Source of the DNA: Bacillota bacterium
Lineage (GTDB): Bacteria; Bacillota; Clostridia; Peptostreptococcales; Anaerovoracaceae
Direction of reading: 5' to 3'
DNA: 64,000 bases
NCBI GenBank assembly: GCA_029239605.1
Contig: JARBUO010000001.1
Location: forward strand, 1-64,000
How positions within the stretch are numbered: the stretch's first letter is position 1; each line of letters begins with the position of its first letter. Made by a program: the position numbers and the translations under genes. Shown in pieces: positions 7,791 to 16,984 of this stretch. The notes below the pieces were generated by a model. That model was given only the letters and a program-made list of their open reading frames with translations, was not told where the DNA came from and did no database searches.

Positions 7791-8594
7791 ATGACAAACA
7801 AAATCAGAGTGGGAATTGCGGATGACAATAAAGATTTCTGCGAAATTCTCACAGATTTCTTCGAAACTCAGCAAAATATCGATATTGTCTTTACCGTTCA
7901 TGATGGAATGCAGACTGTCGAAGCGGTTTTTAAAGAAAAGCCTGACGTGCTGATTCTTGACATGATTATGCCGTATCTCGATGGACTTGGAGTATTGGAA
8001 AAAATCAACGGGATGGATTTGGACAATACTCCAAAAATCATCATGCTTTCTGCTGTGGGCCAGGAATCAATCACGCAAAAAGCCATCAACCTGGGCGCAG
8101 AATACTATGTGGTGAAGCCATTCGATTTAAATATTCTCGCTAAGCGGATTTATCAGCTTTCTGGTCATGATCAGGTAATGAACCAGCCAAACAAAGGAGC
8201 CATATCCCGCTCCATTATCAATACTGATGAAACCAAAAAGAATGATCTTGAAATTGATATTACCAATATCATTCATGAGGTTGGTGTTCCCGCCCATATT
8301 AAAGGCTACCAGTATCTGCGTCATGCAATAACAATGGTTGTTGAGGATATGGATCTTCTCAGTGCAGTTACCAAGGAACTCTATCCTGCTATTGCAAAAA
8401 AGAACAACACTACGCCAAGCCGTGTTGAGCGGGCCATCAGACATGCCATTGAGGTTGCCTGGAATCGAGGAAAAATTGAAACATTAAACAGCTTATTTGG
8501 GTATACGGTACATAATGACAAAGGCAAACCGACAAACAGTGAGTTTATCGCCATTATTGCCGACAAATTAAGACTGGAGCGAAAAGTAAGCTAG
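7791..8594 (+). CDS. spo0A: Sporulation master regulator Spo0A
   Basis: Spo0A is the phosphorelay response regulator that commits the cell to sporulation. The protein is 267 residues, the usual length. The receiver domain (about 5-125) has the acidic pair in GIADDN, the phosphorylated D57 in [13 protein letters not shown], and the lysine in VVKPFD. The C-terminal DNA-binding domain (about 150-267) carries the near-invariant recognition helix [21 protein letters not shown] 7791 is preferred over an upstream in-frame ATG because an AGGGGGA site precedes it and it fits the family start. It follows spoIVB, as in most spore formers. DUF896 follows after 14 bases. Confidence 0.97.
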   Translation: MTNKIRVGIADDNKDFCEILTDFFETQQNIDIVFTVHDGMQTVEAVFKEKPDVLILDMIMPYLDGLGVLEKINGMDLDNTPKIIMLSAVGQESITQKAINLGAEYYVVKPFDLNILAKRIYQLSGHDQVMNQPNKGAISRSIINTDETKKNDLEIDITNIIHEVGVPAHIKGYQYLRHAITMVVEDMDLLSAVTKELYPAIAKKNNTTPSRVERAIRHAIEVAWNRGKIETLNSLFGYTVHNDKGKPTNSEFIAIIADKLRLERKVS

Positions 8595-8608
8595 AACAGG
8601 AAGGATTT

Positions 8609-8812
8609 ATGCTGACAAAAGATAAAATCGATCGAATCAATGCACTTGCCAGGAAATCCAAAGAGGAGGACCTGACGCCAGAAGAAAAGCAGGAGCAGGC
8701 AGAACTGCGTGCAGAATATCTGGCAAAATTCAGAGAGAATTTCAGGGGGCATCTGGAATCTATTCGGTTTGTCGATGATGACTGTGTCGAAAAAGGCAAA
8801 GAAAAACATTAA
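8609..8812 (+). CDS. DUF896 (YnzC-like) small protein
   Basis: The 67-residue protein is rich in charged residues. It has the family pattern RINALARKSKEEDLTPEEK followed by LRAEYLAKFRENFRGHLESI. DUF896 proteins are small helical-hairpin proteins of Firmicutes; the Bacillus member YnzC is linked to the SOS regulon, but no molecular function is established. The gene starts 14 bases after spo0A with an AGGAAGG site and is followed by a strong terminator, so it is probably the last gene of the spo0A transcript. Confidence 0.85.
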   Translation: MLTKDKIDRINALARKSKEEDLTPEEKQEQAELRAEYLAKFRENFRGHLESIRFVDDDCVEKGKEKH

Positions 8813-8826
8813 AAAAACCAATAACT

Positions 8827-8862
8827 AGCAGCGGGTTTATACAATTTTCCCGCTGCTTTTTT
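8827..8862 (+). terminator. Intrinsic terminator after spo0A-DUF896
   Basis: AGCAGCGGG (8827-8835) pairs perfectly with CCCGCTGCT (8849-8857), followed by a run of T. Confidence 0.9.
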
Positions 8863-8883
8863 ATTATACTGTTTTTAAGGCTG

Positions 8884-8921
8884 ACGAAGAGCTCTGGAGC
8901 TCTGATCGTCTAATTTAGACG
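8884..8921 (+). promoter_or_regulatory. Hairpin-rich leader of the TTG-start gene
   Basis: AGAGCTC (8888-8894) pairs with GAGCTCT (8897-8903), flanked by GACG and CGTC. It is followed at once by CGTCTAA/TTAGACG (8907-8913 and 8915-8921). The two palindromes overlap in the use of CGTC, so they can form alternative structures. No known riboswitch was recognised. Confidence 0.4.
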
Positions 8922-8956
8922 GGCAACCTACTAGTTTATGAGCGAGGTGGACAAAC

Positions 8957-9412
8957 TTGAAACAGTATGATAAGTTATTGATTCTTCCTGCGATAATCAT
9001 CATTATTGCAGGTATTTTTTCCGGATTCAGCAATCAATCCTGTGATCAGATTACGAAAGACCTTTTGCGTGAACGTACTGAGATTCTGCAAAATGCCTAT
9101 TATGGAAAGATCGATCGTAACAAAGCAGAAGAAGCACTCAGCAAAATTGAAACCTATCCGTTGCTGTCGGAGGATGTGGGTAATTTAAAAAATTATGACG
9201 CTACTCAGATTGATATCGTAAAATCTATGGAGTTTCTTGACGTTAAGCAGGAAAGTAAAATGTTTGATTATATTTCATTTCATACTAAAATTCGTTGGAA
9301 TATGAACGGACTCAGCGCAGATTATGTCAGTGAAAACGAATATTCGGTTATTTTGAAATCTACAACGCAAGGGTACAAGCTGTCTGAATTCAACCCAAAG
9401 CAGGAGTACTAA
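8957..9412 (+). CDS. Small membrane-anchored protein of unknown function
   Basis: The 151-residue product has a hydrophobic N-terminal segment (about 7-25, LLILPAIIIIIAGIFSGF) and an otherwise charged, probably extracytoplasmic domain. I do not recognise a family. The start is TTG at 8957, supported by GAGGTGG (8944-8950) six bases upstream; no ATG fits. It stands alone between a terminator and the iscS promoter. SNQSC after the hydrophobic segment could be read as a weak lipobox, but the spacing and residues are poor, so a plain membrane anchor is more likely. Confidence 0.65.
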   Translation: MKQYDKLLILPAIIIIIAGIFSGFSNQSCDQITKDLLRERTEILQNAYYGKIDRNKAEEALSKIETYPLLSEDVGNLKNYDATQIDIVKSMEFLDVKQESKMFDYISFHTKIRWNMNGLSADYVSENEYSVILKSTTQGYKLSEFNPKQEY

Positions 9413-9510
9413 ACACAAGATTTTCCTCCATTTCAAGTTATTTATCCCAGAGAATTACTAGGAATTTTTCGTGATAATGCAAAAATAACTGTTTATCTTT
9501 CAGAAATAAT

Positions 9511-9519
9511 TGGTATAAT
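9511..9519 (+). promoter_or_regulatory. Extended -10 promoter of iscS-iscU
   Basis: TGGTATAAT is an extended -10 element 44 bases before the iscS start. No IscR gene or clear IscR site is seen nearby. Confidence 0.6.
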
Positions 9520-9562
9520 AGAAGAGGTAATGAAGTAAACAAGCTGAAAGGAGAGCATTATC

Positions 9563-10732
9563 ATGCGTCAAGTATATTTAGACTATTCAGCAACCACTCC
9601 TGTAAAGAAAGAAGTTTTGGATGAGATGCTGCCTTATTTCACCGAAAAGTTCGGCAATCCATCCAGCTTATATGGTATAGGGCTCAATGCAAAATCAGAC
9701 CTCAGTCAAGCAAGGGCTAAAGTTGCGAAATTGATTGGCGCCGATGAGCGTGAGATATATTTTACATCCTGTGGAACGGAAGCTGATAACTGGGCTGTCA
9801 TTGGTACAGCACGGGCGAAAAAGTCAAAAGGCAATCATATTATTACATCGAAGATCGAGCATCATGCTTTGCTGCATACCTGCGAATATCTTGAGAAGGA
9901 AGGCTTTAAGGTTACTTACCTTGATGTCGACGAAAAAGGACGTATCAGCCTCGAAGAGCTGGAAAACGCGATCACTGATGAGACAATCCTTATCAGCATC
10001 ATGTTTGTAAACAACGAAATCGGGACCATACAACCCATCAAGGAAATTGGCGAAATAGCAAAGAAACATAAAATTTGGTTCCATACCGACGCGGTCCAGG
10101 CACTGGGCAATGTTCCCATTGATGTTCGCGAACTGGGAATCGATATGATGTCAATGTCAGCTCATAAAATCTACGGTCCCAAAGGAGTGGGGGCTCTGTA
10201 CGTGAAGAAAGGCGTGGTTATTCCAAGCTTTATGAACGGAGGAGCACAGGAGAACAAGAGAAGAGCTGGTACAGAAAATATGGCCGGTATCATAGGATTT
10301 GCGAAAGCAGCAGAACTGGCCGGTGAAAATCTGGAATTACATCGCAAGAAGATTTCAGAACTAAGGGATTATTTCGCCAAAGAACTGACCACAAGATTAG
10401 AAGACGTGGATATCAATGGCGACATGGAACACAGACATCCGGGTAACATTAACCTGACCTTCAATTATGCGGAAGGTGAGGCTTTATTGCTTTACATGGA
10501 CGCAAGGGGAATCGCCGCATCCACAGGGTCCGCCTGTTCTTCTGCAAGCTTTACGCCATCTCATGTACTCAGAGCCATTGGCCTGCCTCTTGAAAAGGTG
10601 TATAGTTCCATACGGTTTACCATAGGAGATTTTACCACAAAGGAAGATGTCGATTACGCCATAGAAGAGATCGTTAAAATAGTTGAAAAATTGAGAGGTT
10701 TTTCTGCTTTCAATAAAGAAAGGACATGGTGA
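9563..10732 (+). CDS. iscS: Cysteine desulfurase IscS/NifS
   Basis: This PLP enzyme takes sulfur from cysteine and passes it as a persulfide for iron-sulfur cluster and tRNA thiolation pathways. The 389-residue protein has the PLP lysine K202 in SAHKIYGPKG, the histidine H101 that stacks on PLP, and the mobile-loop cysteine C325 in STGSACSS. It starts at ATG 9563 after AAAGGAG. Four bases separate its stop from iscU, so the two are co-translated. The short active-site loop and pairing with a scaffold fit the Clostridial NifS/IscS group. Confidence 0.94.
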   Translation: MRQVYLDYSATTPVKKEVLDEMLPYFTEKFGNPSSLYGIGLNAKSDLSQARAKVAKLIGADEREIYFTSCGTEADNWAVIGTARAKKSKGNHIITSKIEHHALLHTCEYLEKEGFKVTYLDVDEKGRISLEELENAITDETILISIMFVNNEIGTIQPIKEIGEIAKKHKIWFHTDAVQALGNVPIDVRELGIDMMSMSAHKIYGPKGVGALYVKKGVVIPSFMNGGAQENKRRAGTENMAGIIGFAKAAELAGENLELHRKKISELRDYFAKELTTRLEDVDINGDMEHRHPGNINLTFNYAEGEALLLYMDARGIAASTGSACSSASFTPSHVLRAIGLPLEKVYSSIRFTIGDFTTKEDVDYAIEEIVKIVEKLRGFSAFNKERTW

Positions 10733-10736
10733 GCTT

Positions 10737-11186
10737 ATGGCTATGTATAATGATAAAGTGATGGAGCATTTTATGAATCCTCACAACGCCGGTACAATGG
10801 AAAATCCCGATGCAGTTGGCAGTTACGGCAGCCCTGTATGCGGAGATATGATGGAAATATCACTGAAGATTGAAGACAATGTGATCGTAGATGCTAAGTT
10901 TAAAACCTTTGGCTGCGGTTCTGCAATTGCTTCCTCAAGCGTTGCAACAGAAATGATCAAAGGGAAGACGCTGGAAGCAGCTTTAGAGCTTACAAATAAG
11001 AACTTTATCGATGAGCTGGGCGGACTTCCGGGTCCTAAAATCCACTGCTCCGTTCTGGCAGAACAGGCTGTTAAAAAGGCAATCTATGACTATGCTTCGA
11101 AAAACGGACTTGAGCTGGAAGGTCTTAAAGGGTTTGATCCCAACGCAGAGGAAGACGACCACCATCATCAAGTTGAAGAAGAATAA
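10737..11186 (+). CDS. iscU: Iron-sulfur cluster scaffold IscU/NifU-like
   Basis: The scaffold on which iron-sulfur clusters are built from sulfur given by IscS. The 149-residue protein has all three cluster cysteines, C35 (GSPVCGD, with D37), C60 (FGCGSA) and C104 (HCSVLAEQA). The last 20 residues are an acidic tail containing HHH, beyond the usual family end; it may bind metal or be incidental. GTGAG overlaps the iscS end and serves as ribosome site. A terminator follows. Confidence 0.93.
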   Translation: MAMYNDKVMEHFMNPHNAGTMENPDAVGSYGSPVCGDMMEISLKIEDNVIVDAKFKTFGCGSAIASSSVATEMIKGKTLEAALELTNKNFIDELGGLPGPKIHCSVLAEQAVKKAIYDYASKNGLELEGLKGFDPNAEEDDHHHQVEEE

Positions 11187-11253
11187 GTGAAAACAAAAAA
11201 ATTAATAAGCTAAAAAGGTATCAATAAAAGGAAACGAAAACAGGATAGCAACA

Positions 11254-11280
11254 GAGCGGCCGATGGCCGCTCTTACTTTT
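11254..11280 (+). terminator. Terminator after iscS-iscU
   Basis: GAGCGGCC (11254-11261) pairs with GGCCGCTC (11265-11272) and is followed by a T-rich tract. It lies between convergent genes; the other strand has a weaker T-rich tract. Confidence 0.8.
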
Positions 11281-11331
11281 ATTATGTAGGAAATAGAATC
11301 TTTGATTCCATCATTTCCACTTCTTTATTCC

Positions 11332-12291
11332 TTATCCAAACATGATGATTGCTCTGACCGGACAGACGGGAGCACAGTATCCGCAAGTGAGACAAATATT
11401 ATGATCCACTTCAGCTAGTCCAAGATCATTCCGAAAAATTGCTCTATTGGGGCATCTGACCATACAGTTTCCACAGCCGATACAATCTCCCTGGTCAACG
11501 CTGATTTTCTTATCTGTCAAATCTGGAATATAAGTAGGATCAAGTGAATCTTCCACTGCTTCAATGATTCGGTCAATTTCATGTTGGCGTCCAAAACCGA
11601 CCATCATAGAGGAAATTCCCTCCAAACCGCGGACGTACCGAATGGCTTCCTGATAACGGCCCACAAGATTGCCGCCTCCAAAAACCTTCATGGCGAATAC
11701 ACCTTTTCCCCGCTGTGCAGCCCTCTTGATTTCAAGCTCCATCTCTTCCTTCGTTCCAAAACCGGAGCCTTTTCTGATTCCAAGGCTCTGCAGGTTGATA
11801 AGAGGAAACAAAACATCAATTTCGTTCACTTCCGCAGCCTTTGCGGCAACATCAACATGATGGGTGGAGAGCCCAACAGCTGTAACCAAACCTTTCGCCT
11901 TTGCATCCTGAAGACATTCCCATGCTCCGGCACGATTTTCAAAATCAGGATCATCTCTTACTTCATGAAGAAGAAAAATATCAATGATATCGCGATCCAG
12001 AGCAATTCTTGCATCCTCGATTGCAGTTTCCATTGAGCGATAGGTCAAACCCAGGCTTTTGGAAGCAATCACCGGTTCAAAAGAGGTTCCTTTCAGCGCT
12101 TTTCTGATAAAGGGGTATGTCTCATAATATTCGGCCGTATCGAGAAAGTTAATTCCGCGTTCCAGACCATATCGAAGGACCGCAGCACCTTCCTCGACAG
12201 TGAGATTTAATTGGGTTTTCCCGACGGTAAGAACACCAAAGCCGACTTCTGTTACCTGTAAGCCGGTATTTCCAAGCGTATTTGTCTTCAT
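11332..12291 (-). CDS. Aldo-keto reductase fused to a 2[4Fe-4S] ferredoxin domain
   Basis: The 319-residue protein has an aldo-keto reductase barrel (about 1-255) with the catalytic set D51, Y55 or Y56, K78 and H109. After it comes a bacterial ferredoxin domain with C270, C273, C276, C280 and C300, C303, C306, C310. This fusion is common in anaerobes and is thought to link a barrel oxidoreductase to ferredoxin electrons; the substrate is unknown. The ATG at 12291 follows AAGGAG. It is the only minus-strand gene in the first 18 kb, and is flanked by a terminator and a divergent promoter region, so it is a one-gene unit. Confidence 0.9.
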   Translation of the reverse strand: MKTNTLGNTGLQVTEVGFGVLTVGKTQLNLTVEEGAAVLRYGLERGINFLDTAEYYETYPFIRKALKGTSFEPVIASKSLGLTYRSMETAIEDARIALDRDIIDIFLLHEVRDDPDFENRAGAWECLQDAKAKGLVTAVGLSTHHVDVAAKAAEVNEIDVLFPLINLQSLGIRKGSGFGTKEEMELEIKRAAQRGKGVFAMKVFGGGNLVGRYQEAIRYVRGLEGISSMMVGFGRQHEIDRIIEAVEDSLDPTYIPDLTDKKISVDQGDCIGCGNCMVRCPNRAIFRNDLGLAEVDHNICLTCGYCAPVCPVRAIIMFG

Positions 12292-12452
12292 TTTTCAACT
12301 CCTTGGATCTCTATTTTCTACATTTTAACACAGAATAAAGAGATTCGAAATAATGTGAGTGGTTATTTCTGTTAAAACTATTGTTATGCCGCTTTTTTCG
12401 TCCTTTTTATGGTAATATCACAATAAAATTAATAGATATATGTAGAGAATTG

Positions 12453-12461
12453 TGGTATAAT
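12453..12461 (+). promoter_or_regulatory. Extended -10 promoter of the diguanylate cyclase-alaS unit
   Basis: TGGTATAAT forms an extended -10 element 64 bases before the GGDEF gene. No T-box leader, often found before aminoacyl-tRNA synthetase genes, is visible. Confidence 0.6.
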
Positions 12462-12524
12462 ACATCGGTCAGTATTTTAACATAAAATTAACAAATCTCG
12501 TAATATTATAAGAGAGATAGGAAG

Positions 12525-14075
12525 ATGAATATCTTTGATAGAACAAACAAATGGATCGGGGGATTTTTGATCATAGGGATCATAATAACGCTGTGCATTT
12601 TTTTATACGATTTCTATTCCTATGTGACGACAAATACCCGGGCTGAGGAAAAAGCAAATCAAATGCTTGCAACAAGGACAAGCGCAACGATGATACGTGA
12701 AAAAATCAAAAGTGATATCAATACGGTATTTGCACTTTCATCGATCCTCGCCACCTATGAGTCTATTGACAGCAAAGAAGCACGAGAGTTCATCAAGCGT
12801 GTCGGTTATGAATCTCCTTTCAGCCTGCTCCTTGTGAATGATTTGAAGGGGAATTATTATATTAATAACGAGGGCAGTGTCAATATCAATCATCCTGATT
12901 ATCTTGTAGGATCATCTGGAGGAAAAAAGTATATTTCTGTAATCTATAAAAACGCACTTTATAATCGAGATATGATTGCCTTGACTGCACCGATTTATCA
13001 TAATAACAATATAGACGGGACTGTTTCCGGATTATACTATTCGAATTATATTATGAATATTCTGAGGGGCTCTGATAATAAAAGTGATTTGGAGTATCAA
13101 ATTATCGAAAGGAACGGCGATTTCATCCTGTCCTTTGGCAACTCAGTGTTTCGTGATTATAAGAACGTCTATAGTTTTTTGAACGATGTTTCCTTTCGAA
13201 AGGGAGAAAGCAAGAATGATTTTATACAAGCTTTCTTAAACAGAGAACCAGGGATTATATTTTATACACTGAATGGTAAATCAGAGTATTTCTGCTTTAC
13301 ACCCATTGGCATTAACGACTGGTATCTTATTACCACAGCACCAAATGACGGAATTAATCTGCAGACCATTTCCATTCAAAATCCTACCGTGCTGCTTGCC
13401 ATTCGGATATTAATTTTGTTTGCAGTGCTGTTCCTATATATTCTATGGAGACAAGCGAGATACCGGGCTACCATAGAGAAGAGTAAGAATGAATTGGAAA
13501 TACTCAACGAACGCCTGAAGATCAAGAATGAAATTCTGAAATTTAAGGCAGAAAATGATTTACTTACAGAGCTTTACAACAAAATTACCAGTGAGTACTT
13601 GATCAGTGACTTTTTGAAAAATGAGGGGAGAAATCAGCGTCATGCGCTCTTTGTAATCGATATTGACGATTTTAAGCGAATCAACGATGACATGGGGCAT
13701 TATTACGGAGATAAAGCTCTGGTTGAGGTTGCAAATGAAATTAACCGAAGTTTCAGAGCTACGGATATCAAAGGTAGAATCGGGGGAGATGAGTTTCTTA
13801 TTCTACTGAAAGATATTAAATCAGAGGAGGACCTGACCAGCAAAGCATGTGAAATTTCCAAACTGCTGAACAATATTGAGTTAACCAGTCATGCATCATG
13901 GAAAATACGAGCAAGTATTGGAATCTCAATTTTCCCGGACCACGGAGAGCGGTATACGGAATTATTTTTAAAAGCAGATAAAGCAATGTATTATTCAAAG
14001 GAAAAGGGCAAAGGAATCTATGTTATTTTTTCCGATGATTTAGATATAGAAAGCACAACAACAGGAGGATTATAG
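12525..14075 (+). CDS. Membrane diguanylate cyclase with extracellular Cache-like sensor
   Basis: The 516-residue protein has membrane segments near residues 11-33 and 284-304 that bracket an extracellular sensor of dCache type. A coiled coil (about 315-345) and a GGDEF domain (about 350-510) follow. The active-site motif G420-G-D-E-F424 is intact, so it should make cyclic di-GMP from GTP. The product-inhibition site R411-A-T-D414 lies five residues before it, so feedback control is expected. The ligand of the sensor is unknown. The stop is three bases before the alaS ATG and the alaS ribosome site lies inside this gene, so the two are co-transcribed. Confidence 0.9.
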   Translation: MNIFDRTNKWIGGFLIIGIIITLCIFLYDFYSYVTTNTRAEEKANQMLATRTSATMIREKIKSDINTVFALSSILATYESIDSKEAREFIKRVGYESPFSLLLVNDLKGNYYINNEGSVNINHPDYLVGSSGGKKYISVIYKNALYNRDMIALTAPIYHNNNIDGTVSGLYYSNYIMNILRGSDNKSDLEYQIIERNGDFILSFGNSVFRDYKNVYSFLNDVSFRKGESKNDFIQAFLNREPGIIFYTLNGKSEYFCFTPIGINDWYLITTAPNDGINLQTISIQNPTVLLAIRILILFAVLFLYILWRQARYRATIEKSKNELEILNERLKIKNEILKFKAENDLLTELYNKITSEYLISDFLKNEGRNQRHALFVIDIDDFKRINDDMGHYYGDKALVEVANEINRSFRATDIKGRIGGDEFLILLKDIKSEEDLTSKACEISKLLNNIELTSHASWKIRASIGISIFPDHGERYTELFLKADKAMYYSKEKGKGIYVIFSDDLDIESTTTGGL

Positions 14076-14078
14076 TAA

Positions 14079-16700
14079 ATGGAAAAACTTGGACTGAATG
14101 AGCTAAGGAGAATGTTTCAAGAATTTTATGAGGGAAAGAACCATTATGCAAGAAAGAGCTTTTCTTTGATACCGGAAAAAGACAAAAGCCTTCTCTTGAT
14201 CAACTCCGGAATGGCTCCCTTAAAACCATATTTTGCCGGCCTGGAGACTCCTCCAAGCAAAAGAATGACCACATGTCAAAAATGTATTCGTACCGGAGAC
14301 ATTGAAAACGTAGGTTACACTGCCAGACACGCTACATTCTTCGAAATGCTGGGCAGCTTTTCTTTCGGTGATTACTTCAAGGTGGAATCCATCACCTGGG
14401 GCTGGGAATTTATCACGAAAGTGCTGAAAATGCCTGAGGATCGTTTATGGGCCAGCGTCTACGAAGAGGACAATGAAGCCGTTGAAATCTGGAAAAACAT
14501 AATAGGTCTGCCGGAAGAGAGGATCGTACCGCTGGGAAAAGATGATAATTTCTGGGAGATCGGGACAGGCCCCTGCGGTCCATGCTCTGAGATTTACTTT
14601 GACAGAGGAGAAAAATATGGCTGCGGAAGTGCCGACTGCAAACCAGGCTGTGAGTGCGACCGCTACGTTGAATTCTGGAATCACGTATTCACGCAGTTCA
14701 ATAGAGACGATGCCGGAAACTACACGCCTTTGGCTCATCCAAATATTGATACGGGAATGGGCCTGGAGCGCCTTGCATGTATCATGCAGGAAGTAGATTC
14801 CATCTTTAATGTTGACACCATACAGTATATCCTGAAGTCCGTTGTAGAATTATCAGGAGTTGAATATAAAGATGGAACGGCTAAGACAGATATTTCTATT
14901 CGTATCATTACCGATCACATCCGCTCCGTTACCTTTATGATCGCAGACGGAATCCTTCCAAGCAATGAGGGAAGGGGATACGTCCTGCGCCGTCTTCTCA
15001 GGAGAGCAGCAAGACACGGGAAACTTCTCGGAATACAAGGAGCCTTTCTTGCAGATTTGTCCAAGAAGGTCATTGAGGTTTCAGGATCGGCTTATCCTGA
15101 ATTAGAGGAGAGAAGAGATTATATCCACAAGATCCTTACTGTTGAAGAAGATAAATTCAGTACCACCATCGACCAGGGTACTGCCATTATACATGACTAT
15201 ATCAAAGAACTAAATGCTGCAAATCAGACAGTACTTTCCGGTGAGAAAGTATTCAAGCTTTATGATACTTATGGATTCCCACTGGAGCTGACTCAGGAAA
15301 TCCTGGAAGAGAACGGTTGTTCGGCTGATGAGGATGGATTTAATGAACACATGCACCATCAGAAAGAACAGGCGAGAGCTGCTAGAAAGTCAGGCGAAGA
15401 TGAAGGCTGGTCTGATGATGCAACACTGTTCGCCGGCCTTGAAGATACCGTATTTACCGGTTATGAAACTCTGTCCGGTGAAGCTACAGTAAAAGGACTG
15501 TTCCTTGACAAGCATGTTGTTGAAGCGCTTACGGAAGGAGAGACCGGACTTCTTGTTTTGGATCAAACACCTTTCTATGCAGAAAGCGGAGGACAAGCAA
15601 GTGATACAGGAATGCTGAACAGCAACAATGCGGTCATTGAAGTTCTTTCCGTTTCAAAATCGAAGGGAACGTATTCTCATAAGGTTAAGGTTCTGAAGGG
15701 AACCATCAAGACAGGTGATGCGATCTCTGCACAAGTTTCCATCGAAAGAAGAAACAATACCGCCAGAAATCATACTGCAACTCATATTTTGCATAAGGCT
15801 TTAAAGGAAGTTTTGGGCAATCACGTGGAACAAGCTGGTTCCAATGTGACTGAGGATAGTTTGCGTTTTGACTTTACTCATTTCGAGGGTATTTCAAAAT
15901 TAGATTTACAGCAGATCGAAGCCATTGTAAATGAAAAAACAAATCAGTTCCTGCCTGTTATTACGGAAGTAAAATCCGTTGAGGAGGCAATCAGTTCCGG
16001 TGCAACTGCTTTGTTCGGTGAAAAGTACGGTGACACAGTTCGTGTTGTTTCCGTAGGAGATTACAGCACAGAGCTCTGTGGGGGAACTCATATTACCAAT
16101 TCGGGTCAGATCGGCGCTTTCCGCATACTAAGCGAGAATGGTGTTGCTGCAGGAGTTAGAAGAATTGAAGCCATTACTGGTACTGGCTTATACAAAAAGC
16201 TCAGGACAGAAGAAGAACTGGTACATTCTGCAGCCGAAGCTTTAAAAACAAACACATCCGGTTTGTTAAACAGAATAACCATTCTGAACGAAGAGCTAAA
16301 GGCAAGTAAAAAAGAATTGGAAGATCTGAAACGTCAGGCTATGAGCTCAGGCCTGGATGAATTAATCGCCGAAGCTAAGGTAATCAAAGATGTGCGTTTG
16401 ATTACAAAGGCCTTTAAAGACTATGACATCAATGATCTCCGGACGCTTTCCGATCAGGTCAAAGCGGAAAGTAAAGGAGTGATTATCGTCTTTGCAACAG
16501 AAGCAAGCGGTAAGGTTACCTTTATGGTATCCGTCTCCGATGATCTTCTTGAAAAAGGGTACCACGCAGGCAATATGATCAAACAAATTGCAGCTGCAGC
16601 AGGCGGCGGCGGCGGTGGAAAAGCTGATATGGCTCAGGCTGGTGCAAAGGACCCATCCAAGATTAAAGATGCGCTTGCTTTAGCAGAATCGTTGATTTAA
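14079..16700 (+). CDS. alaS: Alanyl-tRNA synthetase
   Basis: Charges tRNA-Ala with alanine. The 873-residue protein has the usual order: class II catalytic core (about 1-240), tRNA-recognition region, an editing domain with NHTATHILH and CGGTH zinc motifs (about 565-670), a coiled coil, and a C-Ala domain ending in a glycine-rich AAAGGGGGGKADMAQ stretch. Length is normal. AGGAGG upstream lies within the GGDEF gene. ireB and ruvX follow, the order conserved in Firmicutes; the GGDEF gene in front is the odd neighbour. Confidence 0.97.
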   Translation: MEKLGLNELRRMFQEFYEGKNHYARKSFSLIPEKDKSLLLINSGMAPLKPYFAGLETPPSKRMTTCQKCIRTGDIENVGYTARHATFFEMLGSFSFGDYFKVESITWGWEFITKVLKMPEDRLWASVYEEDNEAVEIWKNIIGLPEERIVPLGKDDNFWEIGTGPCGPCSEIYFDRGEKYGCGSADCKPGCECDRYVEFWNHVFTQFNRDDAGNYTPLAHPNIDTGMGLERLACIMQEVDSIFNVDTIQYILKSVVELSGVEYKDGTAKTDISIRIITDHIRSVTFMIADGILPSNEGRGYVLRRLLRRAARHGKLLGIQGAFLADLSKKVIEVSGSAYPELEERRDYIHKILTVEEDKFSTTIDQGTAIIHDYIKELNAANQTVLSGEKVFKLYDTYGFPLELTQEILEENGCSADEDGFNEHMHHQKEQARAARKSGEDEGWSDDATLFAGLEDTVFTGYETLSGEATVKGLFLDKHVVEALTEGETGLLVLDQTPFYAESGGQASDTGMLNSNNAVIEVLSVSKSKGTYSHKVKVLKGTIKTGDAISAQVSIERRNNTARNHTATHILHKALKEVLGNHVEQAGSNVTEDSLRFDFTHFEGISKLDLQQIEAIVNEKTNQFLPVITEVKSVEEAISSGATALFGEKYGDTVRVVSVGDYSTELCGGTHITNSGQIGAFRILSENGVAAGVRRIEAITGTGLYKKLRTEEELVHSAAEALKTNTSGLLNRITILNEELKASKKELEDLKRQAMSSGLDELIAEAKVIKDVRLITKAFKDYDINDLRTLSDQVKAESKGVIIVFATEASGKVTFMVSVSDDLLEKGYHAGNMIKQIAAAAGGGGGGKADMAQAGAKDPSKIKDALALAESLI

Positions 16701-16858
16701 GGGGATTATTGATTTAGAGAAGAGCGTTCTGTCATCGAAGGAGAGCGCTGTTATGATAGGTATTTGACATTTCATGATCTCAAAAACCCATGAAAATCAA
16801 AGTTTTGTTACAACATTATTAAAATTTAGAAAACTTCTTGTTTATGGCACCAAGCATT

Positions 16859-16867
16859 TGTTATAAT
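16859..16867 (+). promoter_or_regulatory. Extended -10 promoter of ireB
   Basis: TGTTATAAT, with TTGTTT (16838-16843) 18 bases before the -10 hexamer as a fair -35. The context after it matches the HD gene promoter at 200-208. Confidence 0.65.
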
Positions 16868-16951
16868 GAATGCAAGAAATGAATATAACAGGAACAAAAT
16901 CGTTGGATTTTGCCCTAAATCAATTCATTGTATCAGCGTGTGAAGCAAGAC
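16865..16951 (+). promoter_or_regulatory. Candidate structured leader shared with the HD gene (copy B)
   Basis: The outer pairing is AATGAAT (16865-16871) with ATTCATT (16923-16929). The inner hairpin is CAAAATC/GATTTTG (16895-16901 with 16906-16912), followed by GTGTGAAGCAA (16938-16948). Relative to copy A the outer stem has A-T replaced by G-C, a compensatory change that supports pairing. It ends about 35 bases before the ireB start. Confidence 0.4.
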
Positions 16952-16984
16952 AGAAAAATAACCCTAAGAAAGAAGGTGAGCAGA

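Noticed and set aside
7916-7922. TGTCGAA inside spo0A as an additional 0A box
   Set aside because: It lies in coding sequence well after the start; a single 7-base match is expected by chance every several kb, so I do not list it as a feature.
8881-8921. CTGACGA followed by a hairpin, suggestive of a hammerhead ribozyme
   Set aside because: The required GAAA after stem II is missing and no stem I/III pairing can be drawn.
12292-12524. Search for a T-box riboswitch before the GGDEF-alaS unit and before leuS
   Set aside because: No specifier stem or T-box sequence (AGGGTGG-type) could be found; the leaders are too short.
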